A DNA stretch of 64,000 nt from Molossus alvarezi (lineage: Eukaryota > Chordata > Mammalia > Chiroptera > Molossidae), in assembly GCA_037176705.1 (NCBI GenBank), contig CM073886.1, positions 129,858,001-129,922,000 on the forward strand, written 5' to 3'. Both the position numbers and the translations under genes were made by a program. This document shows positions 1 to 9,997 of the stretch, piece after piece. How positions within the stretch are numbered: position 1 is the stretch's first letter; each line of letters starts with the position of its first letter. The notes under the pieces are model-generated. The model was not told the DNA's origin. It saw only the letters and a list, made by a program, of their open reading frames with translations, and made no database searches.

Positions 1-917
1 TCTCACAGGTCCACGAGCCCTTGTTCGAAACAGCCAGAAGCTGCTGGTGGAGGGAGGGCGGGCAGCCCAGGGCCACAGACTGAGCTTCAGATCTCGTGGT
101 TCACTGTGTCTCCACTCGGTGCAACCTTAGCCTCCTGTGAAGGTTATTTCCACAAGCGAAATAAACACAGTGTCGTCTGTTTCAGCCACTTCCACAACAA
201 CACTGGATCGGCGTAGCATTCCTGGGGCCTATGCTGCGGGGAGACCTCAGGGTCCCCACTGCCCCTCACACACTGAGAGCCCCTGGTCCTGCCTCCTGAC
301 GAGACAGCAGAAATCATACCGTTTTAATACGATAAACAGCGGACTTTGTATTCTTTCCCTTTCGGTATTTCTCTTTGGTGAACAATTTGGTGGGTCAGGA
401 TCGAAAGCTATCGGAACTCAGCCTGTTGTCAGTCTCTGTGCCTTATCCTTTAAAGGTGGGATGAAAGCAAGGAGAGGGGGGAAGCCCTTCTAAATGATTC
501 TCTTTTCCAAATACAGGAATTCTACCCACTCACATCACTGAGGAATGAAACCTGACTGGGGCACATCAGCGAGGCTGTGGTTGCCTATGTAAAAACGAGG
601 CGAGTTGTAGCGCTCATTCAGCCCTCGGGGGAAGAAAGATATATTCTTCCAAATCACAACAATTGAAATGTACTTCTGTTATTTTTTGCTAAGCCTCTTC
701 AAGCACTTACACTCAATTTCAGAATGCTCCAACGACTTTCCACCGGGGGCGTAGTAACTGCTGCGGGGACGTTACTGTGGGAGACAGAGAAGAAACAACA
801 TTTCGCTTTCCAGCCTAGTCAACTGGTTATTTTGCAGAATATAATCCTGGCGATGTTTCCATGACCTTGAAAATGTGTGCCCATTTTCTTTTAGACTGAA
901 AAACATGTTGTAATGTT
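1..917. other. Unique sequence, no gene recognised
   Basis: No repeat family or coding gene is recognised here. A 118-codon open frame on the plus strand (137-493) has no recognisable domain and is probably chance. The stretch ends at the left TSD of the first SINE (918-932). Confidence 0.5.
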
Positions 918-932
918 GAGGGTTACATTTTA

Positions 933-1189
933 TTTTTTATTTATTCATTTTTATCCTCACCCGAGGACATTTTTCCATTTTTTGTTCAGATAGAGCGGGA
1001 GGGAGAGAGAGGAAGAGAGAGAGAGAGAAACATCGATATGAAGGGACACATCGAGTGGCTGCCACCCGCACGACCAACCAGGGCCGGGGACAAACTGCAA
1101 CCGAGGTACGTGCCCTTAGCGGGAACCGAACCCGGGTCTCTCGGGACCGCAGGCTGACACTCCAACCGCTGAGCCAAACCGGCCAGGGC
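933..1189 (-). mobile_element. VES-type tRNA-derived SINE, subtype A
   Basis: Read on the minus strand, the element begins with the head GCCCTGGCCGGTTTGGCTCA, which contains the pol III A box. A B-box-like GGTTCGGTTCCCGC and a TCTCTC-rich body follow, and the element ends in a TGTCCTCGGGTGAGGAT tail and an A-rich stretch. It is flanked by a 15-bp duplication, 918-932 and 1190-1204, with one mismatch. Many CpGs remain, and the copy is nearly identical to the one at 58.56-58.81 kb, which suggests a young subfamily. Confidence 0.92.
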
Positions 1190-2660
1190 GAGAGTTACAT
1201 TTTAATAAAAGGGGTATTTTATTTCCTTCAGAAAGAGCCTGAGTGTACAAAGTTAGGAGATTTGAAAAGGAGGCAATCAGACTCCTTGGGGTCCTGGGGA
1301 AGCTTCACCAGCAAGTTCCCCACTGCAGCTGGTGTGGCGAAGCCAGAGGCTGGGCTGCGTGCTGCGGGGTGGACACAAAGTATCCAACAGGCTCCTTCCA
1401 GGAGCGCAGCCCCACCGGGTTCATCCCAGTGCGTGTGGGAGCCTAGAATCCCGCTCCCGAGTGAAACACACATGGCTGGGTCCATCGGAGGGAAGGGCTC
1501 ATTCCAACATGGATCAGCAACTTTAGGTCAATAAGGTGAAACCCTTTGCACAATAATATGTGAGGCCGTAAGAAGGAAACAAGAATAAAAGTGACCCAGC
1601 ACAGAATGGGATTCCGGGCGAGAAGTGAAAATGCACGTAAGTCCTCTGTTGGATCGATCTCGTACCTACCCTCACCTGCCACCTCCAATCTGCCTGTGCC
1701 CGCCTGGCACAAGCCTGGCCCCAAATAAACCCATGGTTCCCAAAGCCCTGCCTGGGCTCCTTTGAACTCAAAAGTTCGTCTTTCTCCCTTTCCTGCTCTC
1801 AGGTGGGAAGTGGAGTTTGGAGTTGGGGAGGCCTTGAAGCGACCGTCCCCTCCACTCCGCACCGGGTTCGCTGGGCCCGCCAGCCTGCGGTGCCCACCCA
1901 CCTCGCACACAGCACCTCGGACAAAGGCAGGGCCGTCCCAGTGGAGGACAATGTTACTCCCAGTGCTCTGAAATCAGTCCCAGATTTTCTTTCATTTTGC
2001 CGACACCATGAAACTGAACCGCGTGCGTGTAAGGAAGGTCTGCGGAACGCCCACGTCTGTGGAAACGACAAGCGAGGCACAGCTGTGAGTTTCCACTCAC
2101 TGGGACTTAAACATGTCCTCGCGAGCGAGCGATCATTGTGGAGGGCAGTCTCCTTGGAAAACGGAGGTCTGTGTCTGCAAATGCACCAGCCGGACAAGGC
2201 ACTGTGCGAACGGCGTGGAACAAGGATGCCTTTGGCAGCGAGAAAAATCTCAACGACGCGAACACGGGATCGACACGCGGGCGTCTTCTGAAGTCACCGA
2301 CACGCACTGCGCCCTTCGCTGGGCCACCCAGTACGGGCTGGGTTTGGTGACACGGTTTTTCTGCCATTTCTGGGAGTACTTTTCTCATTAGGAAATGTCC
2401 GAATAACAGCCAACGTTAACGAAGAACGTCGGACTGTCTCCCTCTGCCTAAGCACAGCCTGATAGACAGGCAGCCGGCGTCGGTCTGACGACATCCAGTG
2501 CAGGGGCCTTGCTGTCGGCGAGCTGGCCGTGCCGGGCTGTCTCCGCTGGAACTCGCTCGGACAGCGTCCCTGAGGGTTGGCACAGTCTTCAAATTGGGAA
2601 TTTCTGTTATTTTTCTATTTCCTTGGAATACTGATTTCCAGTTTATGAATGGGGTTTGGT

Positions 2661-2683
2661 ACACACACACACACACACACACA
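2661..2683. repeat. (CA)n microsatellite
   Basis: About eleven uninterrupted AC dinucleotides in unique sequence. Confidence 0.95.
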
Positions 2684-2901
2684 ATGTGAATTGTTTGGTA
2701 GGAACTCAGACTATTTAGAGTTTTCCATGAGGGAGTGAAGACTTTAGCTTCCGAGACCTCGTAACCTTGTGACTGAAATAATATTAACTGAGCCACTACG
2801 GCCTCGAGTCCTGTTACTCTAATCTGCCTCCCTGGAGCTTCTGAATTTGAAGGCGGCAGAGCTGAAGGGGTCTGTGGGGGGACCTGAGAGCTCAGCACGA
2901 A

Positions 2902-2943
2902 GGGGCTGGGGGCTGGGGGCTGGGCTGGGGGCTGGGCTGGGGC
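2902..2943. repeat. Short G-rich tandem repeat (GGGGCT/GGGCT units)
   Basis: Tandem 5-7-bp units of GGGGGCT and GGGCT give several runs of three or more guanines on the plus strand, so G-quadruplex formation is possible. Confidence 0.75.
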
Positions 2944-3057
2944 CCTGGCAGGGGAGACGGGCCTGAGAAAATCTGCAGGTAGACAGGGCACATGTAGCAT
3001 GTGCTGAGAAAACTTGGCCATTGACTGTGCATGAATTAAAACTCAGTAAAAGCTCAG

Positions 3058-3542
3058 CCCTGGCCAATTTGGCTCAGTGGTTAGAGCATTGTTCTACGGA
3101 CCAGACAGTCCCGGGTTTGGTTCCTGCTAAGGGCATGTACCTTGGTTGCGGTTTGTCCCCTGCCCGGTTGGGGTCATGTGGCCACTCGTGTCTCTCTGAC
3201 CTCCAACGTTTTTTTTTAATCCTCACCCCAGGACATTTTTGCATTTATCTTCAGATAGAGCGGGAGGGAGAGAGGGAAGAAGAGAGAGAGAAACACATCG
3301 AGTGGCTGCCACCCACACGACCCCAACTGGGGCCGGGGACAAACTGCAACTGAAGTACGTGCCCTTAGCGGGAACCAAACTCGGGACTCTCCGGTCCAGG
3401 GGCCGAGGCTCTAACCGCTGAGCCAAACTGGCCAGGGCAACTCGTGTCTCTCTCACATCGATGTTTCTCTCTCTCTCCCTCCCTCTCTATCTGAAGATAA
3501 TTGCAAAAATATCCTTGGGTGAGGATAAGAAAAACAAACAAA
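3058..3542 (+). mobile_element. VES-type SINE, subtype A, interrupted by a second SINE
   Basis: The head CCTGGCCAATTTGGCTCAG starts at 3058, and the body and tail (TCTCTC run, TATCCTTGGGTGAGGATAAG) resume after 3440. The outer element is bounded by a perfect 18-bp TSD at 3040-3057 and 3543-3560. A minus-strand SINE at 3209-3438 splits it and is therefore the younger insertion. Confidence 0.9.
3209..3438 (-). mobile_element. VES-type SINE, subtype A, nested in an older SINE
   Basis: This is a near-complete minus-strand SINE with a T-rich start (3' tail), TCCTCACCCCAGGACA tail hairpin, GAGAGA body and GCTGAGCCAAACTGGCCAGGGC head. It has duplicated about 14-20 bp of the host SINE body: ACTCGTGTCTCTCT begins at 3184 and again at 3440. 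Host and guest are in opposite orientation, so a transcript through both could fold back on itself. Confidence 0.88.
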
Positions 3543-3560
3543 AAACTCAGTAAAAGCTCA

Positions 3561-5248
3561 AGCTTTTCTCTGATCAAGTCAAAACGTCTTAAGAAGTCAC
3601 CATAGTTGTGACTGGTTTTTGAGCCTGTGCGAGTCTCCCGGTGGTCACGGGAGCTCTGTCTCTGTTCGGGACAGAGCGGAGGCACTTGTCCGTGGCAGAG
3701 AGACCCCGTGACAGTAGTCAGAGAACACATGGCCCCTGTGTAGGAGATGGAAATTGAATATGAATCAGTAAATGGGAAGACAACACATTTAGCTACCCTG
3801 TCAAGCAAAAAATTTAAGGGAATTCCAAGGGAAAGAAGCTTTTAAAAAGAAAAAGGAAACTCCCTCCGCCCCCCACATTGTAAGATAGTTAAATATCTCT
3901 TAGGAGCTGAGTTTTAATTTCGCCCTGGGGGACATCAAGGATCAGCTATGACTCATGGTAAAAAACAGTTCCTTTTCTTGTGTCAGTTTTCTTATTTTTA
4001 AAATGGATGATGATCCGATTTAACCATTGTTAAATAAAATATAGCATAACTGCACCTTGATGAGGACACATGGACAACTGGACGTAGAGCTGGACGGAGA
4101 AACACCGACGTGAACGTATCTCCCCGGCGTTCCTTGGTGTCATAAATCCCCGCTGCACTTCCAGCATCCCTGAACCTAACTTCGTGATAGACAGTGAGAG
4201 TAAAGAGGACGTCTAGGAGCAGAAGGACGAAGAAGTAGGGGCGCTTCACACCGGAGAGAGAGCAGAAAGAACGGCATCCGTAAGAAGATTTCTCCAGCTC
4301 TTATGATAGGAGCTGTCTCCTCCTCCTCCTCCTCCTCCCCATTCCTGCCTTGTCCCTAAAGCCCTGGCGTATCCTGAACACTAAACATAAGATCGGTGTG
4401 GGGAACAGGGAAAGCGAGATGCAGTTTGTTCAATAAATATCCCAGAAATGATTAGGGAAGGTAAAAATAAACACATAATTTGGAATTTGGTAAGCAAATA
4501 AAAGCCAACATCCAACCCCTTCTCCATTTACATAAAAAGTTTGCAGTGAGAACATCTTTATTTAGTAGACTAGCAGTGAGAATCATGATATCCTATCTCC
4601 TGGGAATCACACAGTATTGTTGAACACTGAAACAATACCCAGTGCTACAGAGACGTGTAGGCGTTTTTAGCAGCAGGGGAAAAAAGAAATCTAGGATAAA
4701 TGGCAAGCAGGAAAAGGTCATTTTAAAGGGCTGCTAAGTAATTTTTTTAATCCCCATTTTGAAATATACTAAGTGAAATGGTAAATTTGGCTTTTAAAAA
4801 ACATGGCATGTATACTTTTGTCTATTTCTATAATCAAATTGTAAAAGAGAATAGAATGTTAATAGCAGTGCGTGACTTTTGAGGATCAGGAAATGTGTTA
4901 GTTTTCTAACTCGAAGACAGAAGTGAATGAACATGCATCACGGTGGTTTGTACGAGGTTTATACTAAAAACCAATCCAGATAAATAGGTGACATTTTACT
5001 ATCTTTAATCAAATTACTTGAAATGCATTCAAATGACAAAAATGTATATAGAATATCTGACTGTATTTGATTTAAAGAAAACGATTATAAAATCAGGGTT
5101 ATAATTCATTTTAGAAATTTAGCACAATGATTACATGACAGCTGTTAGATAATTCTATGAAAATCTACACAAGAATGAACTGTACAGCCAAAAAAACTTA
5201 CAGTGTAACTTTAAAATATTCGACTAATATACATTTGAGTTTACGCTA
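3561..5248. other. Unique AT-rich sequence
   Basis: No gene or repeat family is recognised apart from a short TCC trinucleotide run. It becomes strongly AT-rich from about 4400 onward. Open frames are short and unremarkable. Confidence 0.5.
4316..4339. repeat. (TCC)n microsatellite
   Basis: About seven or eight consecutive TCC/CTC trinucleotides. Confidence 0.9.
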
Positions 5249-5261
5249 TCAAAAATAATGT

Positions 5262-5490
5262 GGCCCTGGCCGGTTTGGCTCAGCGGTTAGAGCGTTGGCC
5301 TGCGGTCCTGAGAGACCTGGGTTCGGTTCCCGCTAAGGGCGTGTACCTCGGTTGCAGTTTGTCCTTGGCCCTGGTCGATTGTGCGGGTGGCAGCCACTCG
5401 ATGTGTTCCTTTCACGTCGATGTTTCTCTCTCTCTCTCTGTTCCTCTCTCTCCCTCCCACTCTACCTGAACAAAACATGGAAAAATGTCC
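5262..5490 (+). mobile_element. VES-type SINE, subtype A, with rearranged 3' tail
   Basis: Head GGCCCTGGCCGGTTTGGCTC, B-box-like GGTTCGGTTCCCGC and a TCTCTC body are intact. The tail runs to GGAAAAATGTCCT, but the expected CGGGTGAGGAT plus A tail is replaced by an inverted duplication (see 5492-5585). The left flank AAAAATAATGTG (about 5250-5261) recurs at about 5552-5563 after an A run, which I read as the original TSD. Confidence 0.9.
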
Positions 5491-5491
5491 T

Positions 5492-5585
5492 ATATATGAC
5501 TGAAATTAACATTCACATTTTTTTTTTATCCTCACCCGAGGGGGAAAAAAAAAAAATAATGTGAATGTTAATTTCAGTCATATAT
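5492..5585. repeat. 28-bp perfect inverted repeat (hairpin) at a SINE 3' end
   Basis: The 28 bases at 5492-5519 are the exact reverse complement of 5558-5585. The stem continues imperfectly into a T run on the left and an A run on the right. The loop holds ATCCTCACCCGAGG, the reverse complement of the SINE's own tail. The arms are flanking genomic sequence, not SINE. This is the structure expected if SINE tail, A run and 3' flank were copied back in inverted orientation. Confidence 0.93.
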
Positions 5586-5589
5586 TGCA

Positions 5590-8420
5590 GTGATCTATCA
5601 AAATATAAAATGCACCTTTGTGATTTAAAAGTCTTTCATTGTAGTTTTTGTATCTTCAGTCTCTCCTACCCGTATTTTGATAGATGCCAAGACATTTGTC
5701 GAAGAGTTAAGTATAACACGGAGAGTATATCACTAAAATGTATTTAATCAGAATTTATACTTACACCCCTCCCTAACACAGTTTCTCCACCATATTAAAA
5801 TTTAATATTATAATTATATACACTGAAGCCAAAAAAGATGAGAATCATAGACAATAAAGCTCCCGTAGGATTGTTATCCGTTAAGAGCTTCCATCATTTT
5901 GTTTTTTAATATTCTGCAAGCACACACTGAAAAATATTTTCTGAGCTTCAGAAAACCTGTTGCACTTGTTTTAATATAATTCCATTGTAAATGATAAAAA
6001 CTCAGACCGGTCATTTTGGGTAGAAACTTTAGTTTTTTAGGGTATGTCTACGCGTGACTCACGTGAATTCACCAGATTTAAAAACTGAACGTGTTCGAAC
6101 AAACTACCTCTCATCTTAATTTTCAAATTACAATAATGGGATCTCTTGTAAATCTTAATGCCAATTATTTCTGTCTGAATTAGCTTGCAGTCTCTATTGA
6201 CACGTGGAAAACGGGGCGGGGGGGGGGTTCTTTTCTTGCTGATAATTATATTGTTCTGGTTGTTAGAATTACAGTCTCTGCTCAGAGCTGGTCAGGACAA
6301 GCTTTTTGAACTTGGATTTATCACTACTTACTTGTCTTAGGTCTATGACAACCTGGAGCTGTGACAAAGACTCTTCAACTGCCATTTAGCACATGAAAAG
6401 GACAGGAACAGCAAGGGGAGGCCCTGGGTACAAACAACGTTGAGGAATATTTATTTGTGCAAGAGAAGATATGTTTCGTTGCTGTGTGTCACTTTTCAAA
6501 AGGAGCCTTGCTTCAGCTTCCAGGGAATTCTCACCCGCAGAAGAGTTTAGACAAAGTATGTTTCCTGAATTTTATGATTCTATGATGCCAAAGAAAACGA
6601 GCCAGTGCCTTGGAACGGAGAAGAATTAAAGCATTTTTGTGCATATTTTTTTGTTCCTGCAGAAGCCCCCCTCCCCCAATCTCGAAGCCCGTGGTCCTCT
6701 TCTTACTGCTTTGCTACTTTTCTCTGGTGGGTTTACCTGTCTCTCCCCCCACCCCCCCACCCCCCACCCTCTCGCCCTCTTTCAAAGCATTTTTTTCAAT
6801 CAGCACAGGAGGTTCTGAGAGAATATTATTCAGGCTTGGCTCCCCCTCGGCTGGAACAAAAGCCGCACTGTACCCGCTCCTGGCGGCCAGAAACAATGCC
6901 GAGCGCCCCGATAAGATTAGAGGCGCTTTTAAATGCGGCGGGACAAAGACTGCCTCCCACTCGCCCCGCTCGGACCCCGACTGTAATTCCACCACAGGAG
7001 CAGCTGAAAAACCCCCGGCCAGAGCCAGGCGGCCTGGTAAAGGCCACCTCGCAGACATGGAAACCTGATCCCCATCATTTTCAGGCTTGGCAGACATTTT
7101 GTGCATAAAAAAGAAAAGAAAAAGAGAAGAAAAGGAAAGGGGGAAAAAAAAAGGCCATCTTTGAAACCAGACACAAGCAAACTTTATATATTCCCAGTTT
7201 TATAGTTTGGAGAAAGACTTAAATCTGAAATAGCAAACCGAAAGAAAAATATCTTGACAACATATATAAAATCAGTGTACTTAGTTCTCTTTTTGCACAC
7301 GACTGTCCCTTACACGTAAGTTAAATTGTCCTGTGAACTGTGCATTGTTGAAGTGAGCACACTCGTTTGTGCTTAAATCCAAGTACCCGATATGCATTTT
7401 TTTTCAACTCATAAAGTTCTCCCTTTAGGTCGGTAAATACACCAATAAACTGTCAGAGTTCCTTCTTTCTTCTTCTATCCTTGAGCTGAGAACACTGACC
7501 TAACGAGCATCCTTACCTTTATGTGTTATATTTGGCCTGGCCATAAAATAATATCGAGTCTTCTTTTTTGTACTAGTATGTAAATAATACCTCAATAGTG
7601 GTCATGTCCCACTTCTAAATCTACCTTTTACCTACCCATCATCGATCTATATCGATAGACTCCTTATAAATACAAAACACTGATTTTTAGGTTTCTATAG
7701 AGGAAAAATTATATTGACAGGAACAAGAAGGTACTTGATTACTAATGATACAGATGCAACACCCTTTGACCACACAGGTGCTTCTATAACATTCTATTGA
7801 GTTGGAATTTCTGTGAAAGAGATCAAATAAACTGCATCATATAACTTTTTAATCAAAGGTCACCCTTTTATAATGTGGATAAGATGCCCTTACTTCGTCA
7901 GTTCTAACATGCATTTTTGGTTGTTGTTAAGTCATCTTTACAGAGAGGCAGGACGGCATGCTGAAAAAAGTCAGATGTTGAAACTGGATAAAGAGTCTTA
8001 ACTGCCTAAATTTGAGAGGCTCACTAATCTCTGAACTTCTGATCCCACCGTGGCAGGTATTTCTGAGTTAATGCAAGAGGACACATCTATAAGTCGCCTA
8101 GCCATGGAAAGTAGTGGTGTTCTGAGTATGGAGCCCCCATTAACGTGACAAGTCGCCTGCATGCACGGGGTCCCTGACTTCTTGCCATAAAACTTCAAAT
8201 AGCTGAGAAAATACCTTCACAATCGTAATCCCTCTTCCAACCCCCCCCTCCAAGCTTATGCAGTCTCCCTTTGAGAGAGGAAGAAACCTAGACAGTAAGA
8301 ATTTTCACAAGATTTCAGTGAGCGTCCACTGCATATTCGTGTTGTGACTGAAAGTAGTCAAACTTTCTTTGATTTTTAAAATCTTTCTTTTCTTTCCTCT
8401 TCTCTGCTTTCTTCCGTGTG
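5590..8420. other. Unique sequence, AT-rich with one GC-rich pocket
   Basis: No gene is recognised. A GC- and CpG-richer island lies at about 6830-7080 and is followed by a purine-rich A/G tract (about 7105-7155). Open frames on both strands across 6605-7180 overlap each other without a recognisable domain. A C-rich tract at about 6745-6780 and a G run near 6214-6229 are simple low-complexity sequence. Confidence 0.45.
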
Positions 8421-8421
8421 C

Positions 8422-8423
<2 letters not shown>

Positions 8424-8464
<41 letters not shown>
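8424..8464. repeat. (GA)n microsatellite
   Basis: About twenty consecutive GA dinucleotides. This is not part of a SINE body, because no SINE head or tail flanks it. Confidence 0.93.
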
Positions 8465-8467
<3 letters not shown>

Positions 8468-8510
8468 GGAGTTGATCAGACTGGATTAGTGTAACCGAAT
8501 ATCCTCAGTG

Positions 8511-8601
8511 GCGCCCTGCGCCCTGCGCCCTGCGCCCTGCGCCCTGCGCCCTGCGCCCTGCGCCCTGCGCCCTGCGCCCTGCGCCCTGCGCCCTGCGCCC
8601 T
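8511..8601. repeat. 7-bp minisatellite (GCGCCCT)13
   Basis: Thirteen perfect, uninterrupted copies of GCGCCCT span exactly 91 bp. On the minus strand the unit is AGGGCGC, giving a GGG triplet every 7 bp with 4-nt spacers, a good G-quadruplex pattern. Each unit carries one CpG. Minus-strand open frames here (8476-8898) are driven by the repeat and read QGAGRRA-like heptapeptides; I do not consider them genes. Confidence 0.96.
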
Positions 8602-8604
8602 GCT

Positions 8605-9554
8605 GGTCCTGGAGAGAGGCGGAGCCCCGACGTGCCAGGGTGGGGAGCGGGCCCAGCTCCTTCCGCTGACAGCCTCTTCCAGGCGCAGGGACACTCTGTA
8701 TGTTTCTGGAGCCCAGGCCATTTTCCTGGGCTGTTCGTCTTTGTTCTCCAGCGCCCCCCCCCCCCATTGTTCCCGACATTGTTTCAGCGGCTGCGGACTG
8801 AAGAAGTCACTCTCCTGCCAGGGGCTCGGAGCCTGGAGGCGACGCTGAAGCCAGGGCCCGGGTTTGCTTGCCACCGGCCCTCTCACCGGCCCCAGCACAG
8901 CCGCTGCCCACGCGGACCCAGCCGAACCCCAGAAACCAGTGGGAGCGAAAGGAAAGATCCGCTTTGGAGGTGCTGCTCATTGCCCGCAGCACTGCCACCT
9001 CAACTCCTGTCATCAGAAGTGGGGTACCTGTGAGGGCTTCGCCAGCCGAGAACACAGAAGAAAGGGAGAGGCGCTTTGTAGAAGAGAACCTTCCTCAGAT
9101 TGTCTCGGTTACGAAAGGCGTCTGCGCCGGGGTGGCCTCATCTTCTCGGTCCAGAATTACGGACAGCCACCAGGATCCAGACTTGGAGAAATTCCTTACA
9201 GTCGTAGGAATTACTACTTTTTCCAAATGTATCGGGTTTAGTCTACTCTTTCAATAAAGGAACAATAAGCTAAATTACTATTTACATGCCAATAAGTACT
9301 CATCATGAAACTATATACATATATTAAAATATTGTTTTCTGTATTAGCAATATATGCTTGTAAAAATGAGTGATGAGCCCGTTTCAGGAACTATTGTACC
9401 TCTTTTAGTGTACTTCTGCTACCATTCTTTAAAATCCATAATTAACGTGCTTGTTGTGAGAACACCACAAGATCGAGATGAACAAAAAGAAAGAACATTA
9501 GGAAGAAAAAGAATAAAATGCTATTATATTTCTGGCATTCAGAGAAAAGCAATT
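8605..9554. other. Unique sequence, GC-rich then AT-rich
   Basis: GC-rich to about 9170, then AT-rich. Overlapping open frames of 125-133 codons occur on the plus strand (8632-9257), none with a recognisable domain. AATAAA occurs near 9253, but nothing upstream identifies a transcript. Confidence 0.4.
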
Positions 9555-9600
9555 CTTTTTTAATCCTCACCCAGGGATATGTTTTACTGATTTTTTTTTT

Positions 9601-9631
<31 letters not shown>

Positions 9632-9776
9632 TCCGCGTGAGAGACAAACATCTAAATTATCTCCCATAACTGCCCCAATTGGGGACCGAACCCACAACCT
9701 AGGTATGTGCCCTGATTGGGAATCGAACCCAAAACCTTTCGATGATGCTCCAATCAACTGAGCCACCCACCAGAGC
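9555..9776 (-). mobile_element. VES-type SINE, diverged subtype A
   Basis: On the minus strand it has a degraded head (GCTCTGGTGGGTGGCTCAGT), two related B-box-like segments, a (GA)n body on the plus strand (9601-9627) and an ATCCTCACCCAGGGAT tail. Divergence is higher than in the young copies. Confidence 0.82.
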
Positions 9777-9787
9777 AAGGTAGGGAT

Positions 9788-9997
9788 TTTTTTTTTTAAA
9801 TCCTCACCCAAGGATATTTTTCCAGTTATCTTCACGTAGGGTGGGAGGGGGAGAGAGAGAGAGAGAGAGAAACATTGATGTGATTGATTGCCTTCTGCAC
9901 AACCTGACCAGGGTCAGGGACCAAACATTGACCAGAATCAAACCAGCGGCTGTTCCGCTGGCCAACGCGCCAACTGCTGAGCCAAACAGGCCAGGGC
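9788..9997 (-). mobile_element. VES-type SINE, diverged subtype A
   Basis: Tail ATCCTCACCCAAGGATATTT at the left, a GA-rich body and the head GCTGAGCCAAACAGGCCAGGGC at the right end. It lies in tandem, same orientation, only about 12 bp from the preceding SINE, so the two inserted next to each other. Confidence 0.85.

Larger units (their letters stand above)
1205..3039. other. Unique sequence with a CpG-rich pocket
   Basis: No gene is recognised. CpG dinucleotides are unusually dense at about 2030-2570 compared with the flanks. Several overlapping open frames exist on both strands (for example 1443-1910 minus and 1803-2291 plus), but none has a recognisable domain. The mutually overlapping frames reflect the GC-rich composition. 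Short simple repeats are listed separately. Confidence 0.45.

Noticed and set aside
5260..5469. Short ORFs reading MALAGLAQRLERWP-like or DRRPTL-like peptides at many places
   Set aside because: These recur wherever a VES SINE lies (for example near 1.0, 3.4, 17.3, 24.2, 42.6 and 58.7 kb) and are SINE translations, not genes.
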